DNA from: JADKCZ01 sp963786945
Lineage (GTDB): Bacteria > Myxococcota > Myxococcia > Myxococcales > Anaeromyxobacteraceae
NCBI GenBank assembly: GCA_963786945.1
Contig: CAWBAO010000001.1
Location: 640,664 to 704,663, forward strand
Length of the DNA stretch: 64,000 nt
Direction: 5' to 3'
Part shown: positions 8,607 through 18,239 of the stretch, in pieces
Numbering within the stretch: position 1 is the stretch's first letter
Layout: the number at the start of each line of letters is the position of its first letter
Notes under the pieces: generated by a model
Databases searched by the model: none
Seen by the model: the letters and a program-made list of their open reading frames with translations, nothing else
What the model was told of the DNA's origin: nothing
Translations under genes and position numbers: made by a program

Positions 8607-10403
8607 ATGGGGCGGATCGAGCAGCTCATCTCCGAGTTGAGGCGCCGCCGGGTCTTCCGCGCGCTGCTGGTCTGGGGCATCGCCGCCTTCGCCGTGCTCC
8701 AGGTCTACGAGCCGGTGATGCACGGGCTGCACCTGCCCGAGTGGACGCTCAGCCTGGTGGTGGTGCTGCTCGGGCTGGGGTTCCCGGTCACCGCCGCGCT
8801 GGCGTGGGTCTTCGACCTCACGGCGAGCGGGATCGAGCGGACGCCCCCGTCGCCGCCCGCGCCGGGCGGCAGCTGGGAGGAGGTGGCCCCGGTCCTGCTG
8901 CTCGGCGTCGCCGCCGCGGCGCCGGGGATCGGCTGGGTGCTGCTGCGGCGGGGTGAGGCCGGAGAGGCACCGGCCTGGCTGCTGGGCTGGAGCGTGGTGG
9001 CGCTGCTGGTCGCGCTCTTCTTCCTGGCCCTGATGCTGCGCGGGCGGGCCGGCCCGCGGGCGGGCGCCGGCACCGCCGGGGCGGCGTCGGCCGGGCTCCC
9101 CGCCGTGGCGGTGCTCCCCTTCGCCGACCTGAGCCAGGAGCGGGATCAGGACTACTTCTGCGACGGCATCGCCGAGGAGCTGCTGGGCGCCCTCTGCGGC
9201 CTCTCCGGCCTGCGGGTGGTCTCCCGCAGCTCGTCGTTCCAGTTCAAGGGCCAGGCCATCGACGTCCGCGAGGTGGGCCGGGCGCTCGGCGCCACCACCC
9301 TGCTGGAGGGGAGCGTGCGCCGCTCCGGCCGCCGCGTCCGGGTCTCGGCCCGGCTGGTGGACGCGCGCCAGGGCTTCGAGCTCTGGTCGGGGCGGTTCGA
9401 CCGGGAGGTCGAGGACACCTTCGCGGTCCAGGAGGAGATCGCCCAGGCGGTGGTGCGCGCCATGCAGCTGCGGCTCACCAGCCAGGAGGAGCGCCGGCTG
9501 CGCAGGGTGGGCGCCAGCCGCTCCACCCGGAGCGGGGAGGCCTACGACCTCTACCTGCGCGGCCGTCACCAGCTCATGCAGCTCTCGGACCGGCGCCTGC
9601 GCGCGGCGCTGGAGTGCTTCCGCCAGGCGGTGGCGCTCGACCCCGGCTTCGCGCAGGCCCACGCCGGCCTGGCCGACGCCACCTTCGTGCTGCTGCAGTG
9701 GAACCTGGACCTCGACCACGCCGAGGAGCTCCGCGCCGAGGCGCTGCGGGCCAGCGAGGAGGCGCTGCGCCTCGACCCGGAGCTGGCCGAGGCCCGGCTG
9801 GCCCGCGCCAACGTCCTGTCGCTGCTGGGGCGCCACGAGGAGGCCGAGCGGGACTTCCGACTCGCCGTGGCGCTCAACCCGGGCTGGGGCGACGCCTGCT
9901 ACTTCCATGGCCGGGCGCTCTTCGGGATCGGGAGGTACGACGAGGCGGCCGAGGCCTACGAGGAGGCGGCGCGGCGCAACCCCGACGACTTCGCGGCGCT
10001 CTCGATGCTGGAAGGGGCCCACGTGCAGCGCCGGGATCCCGCGGCGGCCCGGGCGGCCGGGAGGCGGGCGCTGGCGGCCGTGGAGCGCCGCCTCCGGCTC
10101 GACCCGGACGACGCGCGGGCCCTCTACCTGGGCGCCATCGAGGACGCGGCCTACGGGGACCGGGAGCGGGGCCGGGAGCGGATGGAGCGGGCCGTGAGGC
10201 TCGGCGGCGACGACTTCACCGTCCTCTACAACGCCGCCTGCTTCCACGCCCGGCTCGGCCAGGGCGACCGGGCCCTGGAGCTGCTCGACCGCGCCGTCGG
10301 CCCGGGCCGTGGCTTCCGCCGCTGGATCGAGAACGACGGCGACCTCGAGCCCTTCCGCGCCGACCGGCGCTTCCAGGCCATCCTGGCCCGGGTGAAGGGA
10401 TAG
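8607..10403 (+). CDS. TolB-like / TPR membrane protein (paralogue A)
   Basis: This 598-residue protein begins with the ELRRRRVFRALLVW motif and two hydrophobic spans, then LPEW. Two more spans follow to about residue 150. A TolB-amino-terminal-like domain (COG5616 type) comes next: VAVLPFADLSQERDQDYFCDGIAEELLGAL to GFELWSGRFDREVEDTFAVQEEIA. Tetratricopeptide repeats fill the rest (about 310-590). Such proteins occur as output or sensor partners of adenylate cyclases and Ser/Thr kinases; the exact job is unknown. ATG 8607 follows GGAAGGA. Two paralogues and a kinase version lie within 15 kb. Confidence 0.82.
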   Translation: MGRIEQLISELRRRRVFRALLVWGIAAFAVLQVYEPVMHGLHLPEWTLSLVVVLLGLGFPVTAALAWVFDLTASGIERTPPSPPAPGGSWEEVAPVLLLGVAAAAPGIGWVLLRRGEAGEAPAWLLGWSVVALLVALFFLALMLRGRAGPRAGAGTAGAASAGLPAVAVLPFADLSQERDQDYFCDGIAEELLGALCGLSGLRVVSRSSSFQFKGQAIDVREVGRALGATTLLEGSVRRSGRRVRVSARLVDARQGFELWSGRFDREVEDTFAVQEEIAQAVVRAMQLRLTSQEERRLRRVGASRSTRSGEAYDLYLRGRHQLMQLSDRRLRAALECFRQAVALDPGFAQAHAGLADATFVLLQWNLDLDHAEELRAEALRASEEALRLDPELAEARLARANVLSLLGRHEEAERDFRLAVALNPGWGDACYFHGRALFGIGRYDEAAEAYEEAARRNPDDFAALSMLEGAHVQRRDPAAARAAGRRALAAVERRLRLDPDDARALYLGAIEDAAYGDRERGRERMERAVRLGGDDFTVLYNAACFHARLGQGDRALELLDRAVGPGRGFRRWIENDGDLEPFRADRRFQAILARVKG

Positions 10404-10446
10404 CCAGAGCGCCGCCTCGCCGGCCGACCGGGACCGCGTGCCGTGC

Positions 10447-10467
10447 GTTCAAGGTACGTCCTTGAAC
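10447..10467. terminator. Inverted repeat after the TolB-TPR gene
   Basis: GTTCAAGG and CCTTGAAC form a perfect 8-base stem around the loop TACGT, 44 bases past the stop of the preceding gene. There is no T tract, so it may be a weak terminator or an operator for the exoprotein gene that starts at 10599. Confidence 0.35.
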
Positions 10468-10598
10468 CGGCTGGTGATCTTCACGTCACGACCGGGGCGT
10501 CAGCGGACGTTGGCACCCAAGCGTTCGTCCGGTGCACCTTGCCGACCTTTACCCACCGACAACATACGGCCCACTGCATTCCTTCCCAGGGGGTCCCG

Positions 10599-13500
10599 AT
10601 GCCACGCCGCCTCGCCGCGCCGCACGCCGCATCCCTTCGTCGTGGCGCCTCCGCGCTGCTGGCCGCCGCCCTCTTCGGCGGCGTGGCCCTGCCGGCGGGG
10701 GCCCAGATCCCCGGCGAGAACGTCAACATGGTCTCGGGCACCAGCTGGCCCGGCGGCGATCCCTTCCTGCAGCGGCAGAACGAGCCGTCGATCGCCGTCT
10801 CCTCGGCCAACCCGCTCCACCTCCTGGCAGGAGCGAACGACTACCGCTCCGTCGACCTGTCGCTGGCGGTCACCAAGATGGCCGGCGACGCCTGGCTGGG
10901 CGTCTTCAAGTCCTACGACGGCGGCCAGACCTGGCGCAGCACGCTGATGCCCGGCTACCCGCTGGACGGGTCGCCCGAGGGGCTGGCCTCGCCGCTGCGG
11001 GGCTTCACCGCGGCCGCCGATCCGGTGGTGCGGGCCGGCCCGGCCGGGATGCTCTACTTCAGCGGCATCGCCTTCAACCGGGCCACCAACATCGGCCAGG
11101 TCTTCGTGTCCCGCTGGTACGACGCCAACGACAAGGAGAACGGCGACGTGGTGGCCGGCCAGGACCCGATCCGCTACCTGGACGCGGCCGTGATCGAGAC
11201 CGGCACGTCGGGCCAGTTCGTCGACAAGCCCTGGCTGGCGGTGGACGCGCCGCGCGCCGGCGCCGCCACCTGCACCATCCCCGGCAGCGGCGGACGGACC
11301 GTCCCGGCCGGCGCGGTCTACTTCACCTACGCGGTCTTCACCGGCTCGAACGAGTCGTCGAGCAAGGTGATGTTCACCCGCTCGCTCGACTGCGGGAAGA
11401 CCTGGTCCAACCCGACCAAGGTGAGCGAGAGCAACTCGCTGAACCAGGGCGTGGTGCTGGCCGTCGACCCGGTGAGCGGCGCCATCCACATGGTCTGGCG
11501 CCGCTTCGCGACCAGCAGCGAGGGGGATGCCATCCTGGCGAGCCGCTCCACCGACGGCGGGAAGACCTTCACCAAGGCGCAGGTGGTGTCGGCCATCACC
11601 CCCTTCGACCAGTTCACCACCACCAGCCAGATCCGGATCGAGTCGCTGCCGACCCTCGCCATCTCGGTGTCCGCCGACGGCACCTCCAGCTGGGTCCACG
11701 CGGCCTGGGCGCAGCGGGGGCTCTCCGCCAACGGGTCCGCCAGCGACGGGCGGGTGGTCCTCTCCACCTCCGCCGACGGCGTCAGCTGGTCGGCGCCCCG
11801 GCCGGTGGACGACCCGCCGCCGAGCGCGCCCCTCAAGGACGGCTTCGGCAACCCCTTCACCCGGGGCCACCAGTTCATGCCGGCGCTCAGCTTCTCGCAG
11901 GGGCGGCTGCTGGTCCTCTACTACGACTCGCGGCTCACCCACACCCGCGGCTACTACCTGCCCAACGACCCGTTCGTCCCGGACGGCAGCGGGCGCTTCT
12001 ACACCGAGTACCGGGCGCCGCGCGGCGAGCTCATCTGGAACCCGGACCTGGTCCACGCCACCGGCATCGACGACTCGCCCTACGCCGACACCCGCACCAC
12101 CCTCGACGTGCGGGTGGCCCAGGCCGGGGCCGGCCCGTCGCCGGCCTTCTCCTCGGCGCAGGTCTCCCAGTTCCGCTTCGGGACCCGCGGCGACGAGCTG
12201 CCCGGGCAGACGGCGCCGGGCTTCGGGGAGACGCTGCAGGTGGTGGGGACCGGTCCCGACGGCCAGCCCGCCATCCAGCTGCTGCAGCAGCTGCAGGTGA
12301 ACCCGCCCAACCTGCCCATGTTCAAGGCCGGCACGGTCCCCTTCCTCGGGGACTACATCGACATCGCCGGCCTGGCCTTCGTGCCCACGCCGGCCGGCGG
12401 GTGGACCTTCGCCACCGCCCCGGTCCCGGCCCCGGTCCACTACGCGGTCTGGACCACCAACCAGGACGTGCGGCCGCCGGCCGACGGCGACTGGACCAAC
12501 TACCGGCCGATCGGGGCCGCCAGCACCAGCCTCTACGACCCCACGGTGCAGCGGCCGGCCTGCCAGCCCGGGCAGGAGGGGATGCGAAACCAGAACATCT
12601 ACTCGTCGCGGATCACCGACGGGCTGCTGGTGACCTCACCGCAGAACGTGAAGCCGCTCTCGCCGACCCTGACGCGGGCCTTCGTGGTGGCGGTGGCCAA
12701 CGCCACCGACCAGGAGCGCGCCGTGCGCCTGCAGGTCGGGTCCCTGGCCGATCCGGCCGGGCTGCCGGCCGGCGTGGCCGCCTCGTTCCGGAACGACGGC
12801 GTCTCCCTGACCGCCTTCGACGTGGTCATCCCGGCGCGCTCCTCCATCGCCCGCTCGCTCTTCGTGCGGGTGGCGGACCTGTCCCTCCGGGCCACCACCC
12901 TGCGGGTGAGCGCCACCCAGGTCACGGACGATCCCGCCTGCCTGGGGGCCCTGCCGCCGACCTGCCCGCTCGTCCCCGGCGGCCTCTCCGGGAGCGTCAT
13001 GCTCAACCCGCCCGGCACCGTGCCGGCGACCCTGCAGCAGCCCGAAGGCAGCGAGGTGGACGTGACCCAGCTCGAGGTCTACCCGCCCGCCGCCGGGGCG
13101 GCCAGCGTGATCAGCGCCAACGTGACCAGCGCCAACGTCACCTCGGCCAACGTGACCAGCGCCAACGTGACCAGCGCCAACGTCACCTCGGCCAACGTGA
13201 CCAGCACCCACGTGGCCAACCCGGACCTCGCCAACGTGACCAGCGCCAACGTCACCTCGGCCAACGTGACCAGCGCCAACGTGACCAGCGCCAACGTCAC
13301 CTCGGCCAACGTGACCAGCGCCAACGTGACCAGCGCGGCGGTGAGCGACGCCAACTACACCGTCACCAACGACGGCAACACCACCCACTCCTACCACGTG
13401 CGCGTGGTCGGCTCGGTGACCCCGGGCACGCCGCTGCAGCTCATCCTCAGCAAGCCCTACACCGTCCCGCTGGCCCTGGGCTGCACCCTCTACGAGGAGC

Positions 13501-15308
13501 CCCGGGCGCAGGTGGTGGCCAACATCGGCGACGTGTCGGGGGCGGTGGTCCCGCCGGCCACCGGCCTCACCGACCCGAACATCCCGGATCCGTCGGCCAC
13601 CAACGCCACCTTCGCGCTGGCGCCGGGCGAGTCGCTCCAGGTCACCCTCCGCGGCCCCGTCACCACGGCCCAGATGGCCGAGCTGACGACCAGGCTGGCG
13701 CCCGCCATCGTGGCGCACGGCGGCGGCTACGCCGTCCCGCTGCTGGTCACCTCGGACGGCAGCTCGCTGTTCGGGACGCCGCCCGCGGTGGGGATCCCCT
13801 TCACCGCCAGCGTCCAGCTCCAGGCGGTCGGCGGCACGCCGCCCTACACCTGGTCGGTCGACCCGGCCACGCTGCCCGCCTGGCTCAGCCTCTCCAGCCT
13901 CGGCCAGCTGGTCGGCACCCCGACGGTGGCGGGCCCGGTCACCCTCACCGTGACCGTGACCGACGCCTCCACCACGCCGGGCTCCGCCTCCCGCACCATC
14001 ACCTTCGAGGTGGTGGCGGGCCCGACCAGCACCTCGCTCGGCTCGAGCCGGAACCCGTCCTCGGTCTTCGAGCCGGTGACCCTGACCGCCGTGGTCTCGC
14101 CGGCCGCGACCGGGCTCCCGGCGCCGGCCGGCTCGGTCACCTTCCTCGACGGTGACGCGCCGCTCGGGACGGTCCCGCTGGCGAGCGGGTCGGCCAGCCT
14201 GACGGTGGCCACCCTCGGCGTCGGCGGCCACGCGCTCGCCGCCCGGTACGGCGGCGACGCGAGCAGTTACCTGCCGAGCCTCTCCAGCCCGCCGATCCTG
14301 CAGCAGGTGGGCCTGGATGCCGTGGTGGTCGGCCTCGGGGTCGCGCCCACCAGCCCGCTCCCGGTCTTCGGCCAGCCGGTCTCGCTCACCGCCACCGTGG
14401 CGCGCAACCCGGCCTACGCCGGGGCGCCGGTCCCCACCGGGACCGTCACCTTCTTCGACGGCCCCGAGCCGATCGGCCAGGCGGTCCTCTCCGGCGGCAT
14501 CGCCTCGCTCCAGGTCAACGGCCTCGCCACCGGCGGCCACGTCTTCGTCGCCAGCTACGGCGGCGACGCCACCTCGGCGACCGGCACCTCGACGGGCCAG
14601 CCGCTGGTGGTGAACCTGGCGAGCACGTCCACCACGCTCGCCTCCTCCCTCAACCCCTCCAGCGGCGGCCAGGCGGTGACCTTCACGGCGGCCGTCTCCG
14701 TCGTCGCCCCGGGCGCCGGCGCGGTGACCGGCACCGTCACCTTCCTCGACGGCGCCACGGTGCTCGGCGCCGGGGCGGTCACCGGGGGCGCCGCCAGCCT
14801 CACCACCTCGGCGCTGGCGGTCGGGACCCACGCCATCACCGCGCGGTACGATGGCGGCGGCGGGCTGGCCTCCAGCACCTCCGCGCCCGTGAGCCAGGTG
14901 GTGAAGAGCCCCTTCTACGCCTTCACCGGCTTCCTCTCGCCGCTCTCCACGGCCGGCACGCTGGCCAGCCCGACCGTGTCCCCCTCCCAGAACTTCGGCA
15001 GCGCCGTCCCCATCAAGTGGCAGCTGAAGGACGGCAGCGGCGCCGTGGTGAGCCGGCTCTCCAGCACCACGCTGCTCAAGGCGGTGCTCAACACGGCCTG
15101 CAGCGGCCCGGCGCCGGCCGGGGCCCCCGAGCTGATGCTCTACTCGCCCACCAGCGGCGCCGCCGGCGGCAGCACCTTCCGGTTCAGCACCGACCAGTTC
15201 GTCTTCAACTGGGACACCTCCAAGGGGGCCACCAAGGGCTGCTGGGAGATCGTGCTGCTCCTCGACGACGGCAGCCCGTCGAGGGCCACCATCGTCAAGC
15301 TGAAGTGA
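10599..15308 (+). CDS. Giant exoprotein: BNR/sialidase-like, ANVTS repeat, Ig-like and PxKF-type domains
   Basis: This 1,569-residue protein has a Sec signal peptide ending PAGAQ. Residues 50-650 hold at least four Asp-box motifs (SYDGGQTW, SLDCGKTW, STDGGKTF, SADGVSW), typical of six-bladed BNR/sialidase-like beta propellers, although no catalytic sialidase set was identified. Residues 840-912 are 13 copies of ANVTS split by THVANPDL. Next come a putative-Ig domain (GGTPPYTWSV), three Ig-like domains of the S-x-T-F-x-D-G type, and a C-terminal PxKF-like domain (SAVPIKWQL to FVFNWDTS to CWEIVLLLDDG). It is probably secreted or surface-bound. ATG 10599 gives the signal peptide; GGGGG lies just upstream. 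Confidence 0.85.
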   Translation: MPRRLAAPHAASLRRGASALLAAALFGGVALPAGAQIPGENVNMVSGTSWPGGDPFLQRQNEPSIAVSSANPLHLLAGANDYRSVDLSLAVTKMAGDAWLGVFKSYDGGQTWRSTLMPGYPLDGSPEGLASPLRGFTAAADPVVRAGPAGMLYFSGIAFNRATNIGQVFVSRWYDANDKENGDVVAGQDPIRYLDAAVIETGTSGQFVDKPWLAVDAPRAGAATCTIPGSGGRTVPAGAVYFTYAVFTGSNESSSKVMFTRSLDCGKTWSNPTKVSESNSLNQGVVLAVDPVSGAIHMVWRRFATSSEGDAILASRSTDGGKTFTKAQVVSAITPFDQFTTTSQIRIESLPTLAISVSADGTSSWVHAAWAQRGLSANGSASDGRVVLSTSADGVSWSAPRPVDDPPPSAPLKDGFGNPFTRGHQFMPALSFSQGRLLVLYYDSRLTHTRGYYLPNDPFVPDGSGRFYTEYRAPRGELIWNPDLVHATGIDDSPYADTRTTLDVRVAQAGAGPSPAFSSAQVSQFRFGTRGDELPGQTAPGFGETLQVVGTGPDGQPAIQLLQQLQVNPPNLPMFKAGTVPFLGDYIDIAGLAFVPTPAGGWTFATAPVPAPVHYAVWTTNQDVRPPADGDWTNYRPIGAASTSLYDPTVQRPACQPGQEGMRNQNIYSSRITDGLLVTSPQNVKPLSPTLTRAFVVAVANATDQERAVRLQVGSLADPAGLPAGVAASFRNDGVSLTAFDVVIPARSSIARSLFVRVADLSLRATTLRVSATQVTDDPACLGALPPTCPLVPGGLSGSVMLNPPGTVPATLQQPEGSEVDVTQLEVYPPAAGAASVISANVTSANVTSANVTSANVTSANVTSANVTSTHVANPDLANVTSANVTSANVTSANVTSANVTSANVTSANVTSAAVSDANYTVTNDGNTTHSYHVRVVGSVTPGTPLQLILSKPYTVPLALGCTLYEEPRAQVVANIGDVSGAVVPPATGLTDPNIPDPSATNATFALAPGESLQVTLRGPVTTAQMAELTTRLAPAIVAHGGGYAVPLLVTSDGSSLFGTPPAVGIPFTASVQLQAVGGTPPYTWSVDPATLPAWLSLSSLGQLVGTPTVAGPVTLTVTVTDASTTPGSASRTITFEVVAGPTSTSLGSSRNPSSVFEPVTLTAVVSPAATGLPAPAGSVTFLDGDAPLGTVPLASGSASLTVATLGVGGHALAARYGGDASSYLPSLSSPPILQQVGLDAVVVGLGVAPTSPLPVFGQPVSLTATVARNPAYAGAPVPTGTVTFFDGPEPIGQAVLSGGIASLQVNGLATGGHVFVASYGGDATSATGTSTGQPLVVNLASTSTTLASSLNPSSGGQAVTFTAAVSVVAPGAGAVTGTVTFLDGATVLGAGAVTGGAASLTTSALAVGTHAITARYDGGGGLASSTSAPVSQVVKSPFYAFTGFLSPLSTAGTLASPTVSPSQNFGSAVPIKWQLKDGSGAVVSRLSSTTLLKAVLNTACSGPAPAGAPELMLYSPTSGAAGGSTFRFSTDQFVFNWDTSKGATKGCWEIVLLLDDGSPSRATIVKLK
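13116..13334 (+). repeat. 15-base tandem repeat coding ANVTS, with a 45-base higher order
   Basis: Six units (13116-13205), a 24-base break (13206-13229) and seven units (13230-13334) encode perfect ANVTS pentapeptides. Two codings alternate: GCCAACGTGACCAGC (a) and GCCAACGTCACCTCG (b), in the order a-b-a a-b-a, break, a-b-a a-b-a a. The array therefore grew by duplicating a 45-base triplet. The pattern fits the pentapeptide-repeat consensus A-[DN]-[LFV]-x-x. Confidence 0.9.
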
Positions 15309-15316
15309 GCCGGGCC

Positions 15317-15354
15317 GTCGTCGGGCTCCCCCGCCTGCCGCGGAGCCCGACGAC
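15317..15354 (+). terminator. Strong hairpin after the exoprotein gene
   Basis: GTCGTCGGGCTCC (15317-15329) and GGAGCCCGACGAC (15342-15354) make a perfect 13-base stem with a 12-base loop, 9 bases past the stop. It lacks a T tract, as is common in high-GC genomes. Confidence 0.65.
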
Positions 15355-15412
15355 GACGTGACGGAGAGGACGACACCTTGGTATAGGGTACGCCGCACCA
15401 CGGGGGCGGCGC

Positions 15413-17695
15413 ATGACGGGCAGCGATCAGCAGGGCGGCACCGCCGGGGCTCCCATGCCCCCGGACGAGCCTGCACGTCGCCGCTCCGGCTTCCAGGCCT
15501 TCGCCAGCGAGCTGCAGCGGCGCCGCGTCCCGCGCGCGGCCGTGGCCTACCTGGTCGCCGCCTTCGGCGCCATGCAGGGCGTGCAGGTGCTGATCGCCGC
15601 CTTCGAGCTCCCCAACTGGCTCCTCACGGCGGCGGTGGTCCTGGCCTTCGTCGGCTTCCCGGTCAACCTGGTGCTGGCCTGGTTCGTGGACGTGGTCCCG
15701 ACCGGTGCTCCGCCCCAGGCGGCGGGCGCGCCGGGCTGGGCGCCGGAGCGCCGCATCGTGCTGCGCAAGCCGACCTGGGCCGCCATCGGCGTCATGTCGG
15801 CGGTGGTGATCGGGCTGGCGATCTGGAGGCTCTGGCCGCGGCCCGCCGAGGTGAAGCCGCGGGACGCCGAGGTGGCCTCGCGGACGTCCCAGGCGAAGGC
15901 GCAGACCCTGCTGGTGGCCGACTTCGAGAACCGGACCGGCGAGCCGGTCTTCGACGGCACGCTCGAGCCGACGCTGACGCTGGCCATGGAAGGCGCCTCC
16001 TTCATCACCACCTTCAACCGGGCCACGGCGCGCCGCATCGCCGACCAGCTCAAGCTGGAGGGGCCGGGGCTGGGCGAGTCGCGCGCCCGGCTGGTGGCCC
16101 AGCGCGAGGGGGTGGCGGTGGTCACCTCCGGCGCCATCGAGAAGGCCGGCGCCGGCTACCGGGTCTCGCTCCACGCCGTGGACGCCATCACCGGCAAGGT
16201 GGTGGTCGAGGCGGCCGAGGAGGTCGGCGGCAAGGAGGCGGTGCTGGGGGCGGTCATCAAGGTGGCCGCCCGGGCCCGCGCCGCGCTGGGTGACACCGTG
16301 CCGGAGGCGGTGCAGCTGGCCGCCAGCGAGACCTTCAGCGCCGCCTCGCTCGAGGCGGCGCATGACTACTCGCAGGGAATGAGCGACCAGCTGGAGGGGC
16401 GCTGGGACCAGGCCGTCGCCCACTACCAGGCGGCGCTCGCCCGGGATCCGGGCCTGGGGCGCGCCTACGCCGGCCTGGCGGTCATCGAGAACAACCGGGG
16501 ACGGCGCGCCGAGGCGGAGCGCAACTTCAAGCTCGCCATGTCGCACGTGGACCGGATGAGCGACCGCGAGAAGTACCGGACCCGCGGCGCCTACTACCTG
16601 GTGGTGGACCGCGACGCCGACCGGGCCATCGAGGCCCTCTCGCAGCTGGTGAAGCTGTACCCGGCCGACAACGCCGGCCTGGCCAACCTGGCGGTGGCCT
16701 ACCAGCTCAAGCGCGACTTCCTCCGCGCGCTGGAGGAGGGGCGCAAGGCCATCGCCATCTACCCGCGCAACGTGGCGCAGCGGAACAACGTGGGGCTCTT
16801 CGCCATGTACGCCGGGGACTTCGAGGCCGCCATCCAGGAGCAGCGGGCGGTGCTGGAGGCCAAGCCCGGCTTCGTCAACGGCGCCATCGGCCTGGCCCTG
16901 GCCCAGGCCGCCAGCGGGCGGCGCGACGACGCCGTGGCCACCTGGAAGGGCGTGCAGGCCACCGGGCCGGCCGGGGCCTCCGCCGCGGCCGAGGGGCTGG
17001 CCGACCTGGCGGTGGCCGAGGGGCGCCTGGCCGACGCGCGCGCCTCCCTCGAGCCCGGGATCGACGCCGACCTGGCCGCCAAGGACCCCGACGCCGCGGC
17101 ACGCAAGCTGGTCATGCTCGCCGAGATCCACCTGGCCACGAGGCAGCCGGCCCGGGCCGCGGCCGCCGCGACCCGGGCGCGCCAGCTGAGCGACGGGGAG
17201 TACGTCCGCTTCCTGGCGGCCCGCGTGCTGGCCTCGGCCGGTGGGGAAGCGGCTGCTCGCGCGGTCGCCGGCGAGCTCGATGCCAGGCTCTCCGCCGAGC
17301 CGCGGATGTACGCCGCCATCCTGCGCGGCGACCTCGAGCTGCGCCGGCGGCGCTTCCCGGACGCCATCGCCCAGTACAAGGAGGCGGTCACCCGGGTGGA
17401 TGGCTGGGTGGCGCGGGCCGCCCTGGCCCACGCCTACCTCGAGGCCGGCGCCTTCACCGAGGCCCACGGCGAGCTGGAGCGGTGCGTGGCGCGCAAGGGC
17501 GAGGCCACCGATCTCTTCCTCGACGTGGTCCCCACCTGGCGCGCCTACCCACCCGTGCTCTTCGACCTGGCGCGCGCGCTGGACGGCCTGCGCAGCCCGG
17601 CCGCCGCCGAGGCGTGGCGGGCCTTCCTGGCCACCAAGCGCGGGGACGAGGACCCGCTGGTCGCCGAGGCGCGCCGGAAGGCTGGGCGGACCTGA
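15413..17695 (+). CDS. TolB-like / TPR membrane protein (paralogue B)
   Basis: This 760-residue protein shares the N-terminal ELQRRRVPRAAVAYLVAAFG and LPNW pattern with its paralogues at 8607 and 25438. It has two early membrane spans and a third at about residues 123-142. The TolB-like domain is divergent (LLVADFENRTGEPVFDGTLEPTLTLAME, then FNRATARRIADQL) and resembles the form fused to bacterial Ser/Thr kinases. At least eight TPR-like helical pairs fill residues 310-750. It is probably a membrane-anchored receptor or scaffold with the repeats outside the membrane; the ligand is unknown. A TATAGG box near 15382 could be its -10. Confidence 0.8.
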   Translation: MTGSDQQGGTAGAPMPPDEPARRRSGFQAFASELQRRRVPRAAVAYLVAAFGAMQGVQVLIAAFELPNWLLTAAVVLAFVGFPVNLVLAWFVDVVPTGAPPQAAGAPGWAPERRIVLRKPTWAAIGVMSAVVIGLAIWRLWPRPAEVKPRDAEVASRTSQAKAQTLLVADFENRTGEPVFDGTLEPTLTLAMEGASFITTFNRATARRIADQLKLEGPGLGESRARLVAQREGVAVVTSGAIEKAGAGYRVSLHAVDAITGKVVVEAAEEVGGKEAVLGAVIKVAARARAALGDTVPEAVQLAASETFSAASLEAAHDYSQGMSDQLEGRWDQAVAHYQAALARDPGLGRAYAGLAVIENNRGRRAEAERNFKLAMSHVDRMSDREKYRTRGAYYLVVDRDADRAIEALSQLVKLYPADNAGLANLAVAYQLKRDFLRALEEGRKAIAIYPRNVAQRNNVGLFAMYAGDFEAAIQEQRAVLEAKPGFVNGAIGLALAQAASGRRDDAVATWKGVQATGPAGASAAAEGLADLAVAEGRLADARASLEPGIDADLAAKDPDAAARKLVMLAEIHLATRQPARAAAAATRARQLSDGEYVRFLAARVLASAGGEAAARAVAGELDARLSAEPRMYAAILRGDLELRRRRFPDAIAQYKEAVTRVDGWVARAALAHAYLEAGAFTEAHGELERCVARKGEATDLFLDVVPTWRAYPPVLFDLARALDGLRSPAAAEAWRAFLATKRGDEDPLVAEARRKAGRT

Positions 17696-17696
17696 C

Positions 17697-17718
17697 CTCG
17701 AGGGGGTGCCCCCTCGAG
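17697..17718. terminator. Bidirectional hairpin between convergent genes
   Basis: CTCGAGGGGG and CCCCCTCGAG form a perfect 10-base stem with the loop TG. It lies 1 base past the stop of the TolB-TPR gene and 32 bases from the stop of the convergent thioesterase gene, so it may serve both. Confidence 0.7.
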
Positions 17719-17749
17719 CCACCCGGCGCTCCTCGACCGGAGGCGTCGC

Positions 17750-18181
17750 TCAGTCCGACAGGCCCGGCCGGTCCTGGACCGACATCATGGTGGCCTGCAT
17801 CAGGACCACCGTCCGGCGCTCGCCCGCGCGGATCGCCTCCACCTCCCCGCTGCAGACGGTCACCGTCCGCCCCGGCTTCACCACCCGGCCGGTGGCGATG
17901 AAGAGCTCGCCCTGGCCCGGCGCCAGCAGGTTGACCTTGAACTCGATGGTGAGCACGGCGGCGCCGGCGGGCATGAGCGAGAGCGCCGCGTAGCCGCAGG
18001 CCGTGTCCACCACCGCGGTGGAGACGCCGGCGTGCAGGAAGCCGTGCTGCTGCGCGAGCTCGGGACGGAACGGCAGGTCGATCTCGACCTCGCCCGGCAC
18101 CACCCGCACCAGGGTCGCGCCCAGCGTGGCCAGGGCCCGTTGGCGGTCGAAGCTGCGGCGGACGCGGGACGCCCGGGCCAT
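17750..18181 (-). CDS. PaaI-like hotdog-fold acyl-CoA thioesterase
   Basis: This 143-residue protein has the hotdog thioesterase core: QQHGFLHAGVSTAVVDTACGYAALS, where the HG-x-x-H-A-G-x-x-x-x-x-x-D signature carries the catalytic acid, then FKVNLLAPGQGELFIATGRVVKPGRTVTVCSGEV. Family members hydrolyse acyl-CoA or aryl-CoA thioesters in the cytoplasm as tetramers. The ATG at 18181 gives the normal family length; the open frame further upstream is Pro/Arg-rich and unlikely to be translated. The specific substrate is unknown. Confidence 0.88.
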   Translation of the reverse strand: MARASRVRRSFDRQRALATLGATLVRVVPGEVEIDLPFRPELAQQHGFLHAGVSTAVVDTACGYAALSLMPAGAAVLTIEFKVNLLAPGQGELFIATGRVVKPGRTVTVCSGEVEAIRAGERRTVVLMQATMMSVQDRPGLSD

Positions 18182-18239
18182 GCCGTCCCCGCCCTCGGTC
18201 CCGGGCCGGCTGCATCCTCCGCCGGGCGCGGGCGCACCG

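Noticed and set aside
13116..13334. Regular 15-base repeats as a possible CRISPR array.
   Set aside because: The units are contiguous with no unique spacers, lie inside a coding frame and encode a perfect pentapeptide.
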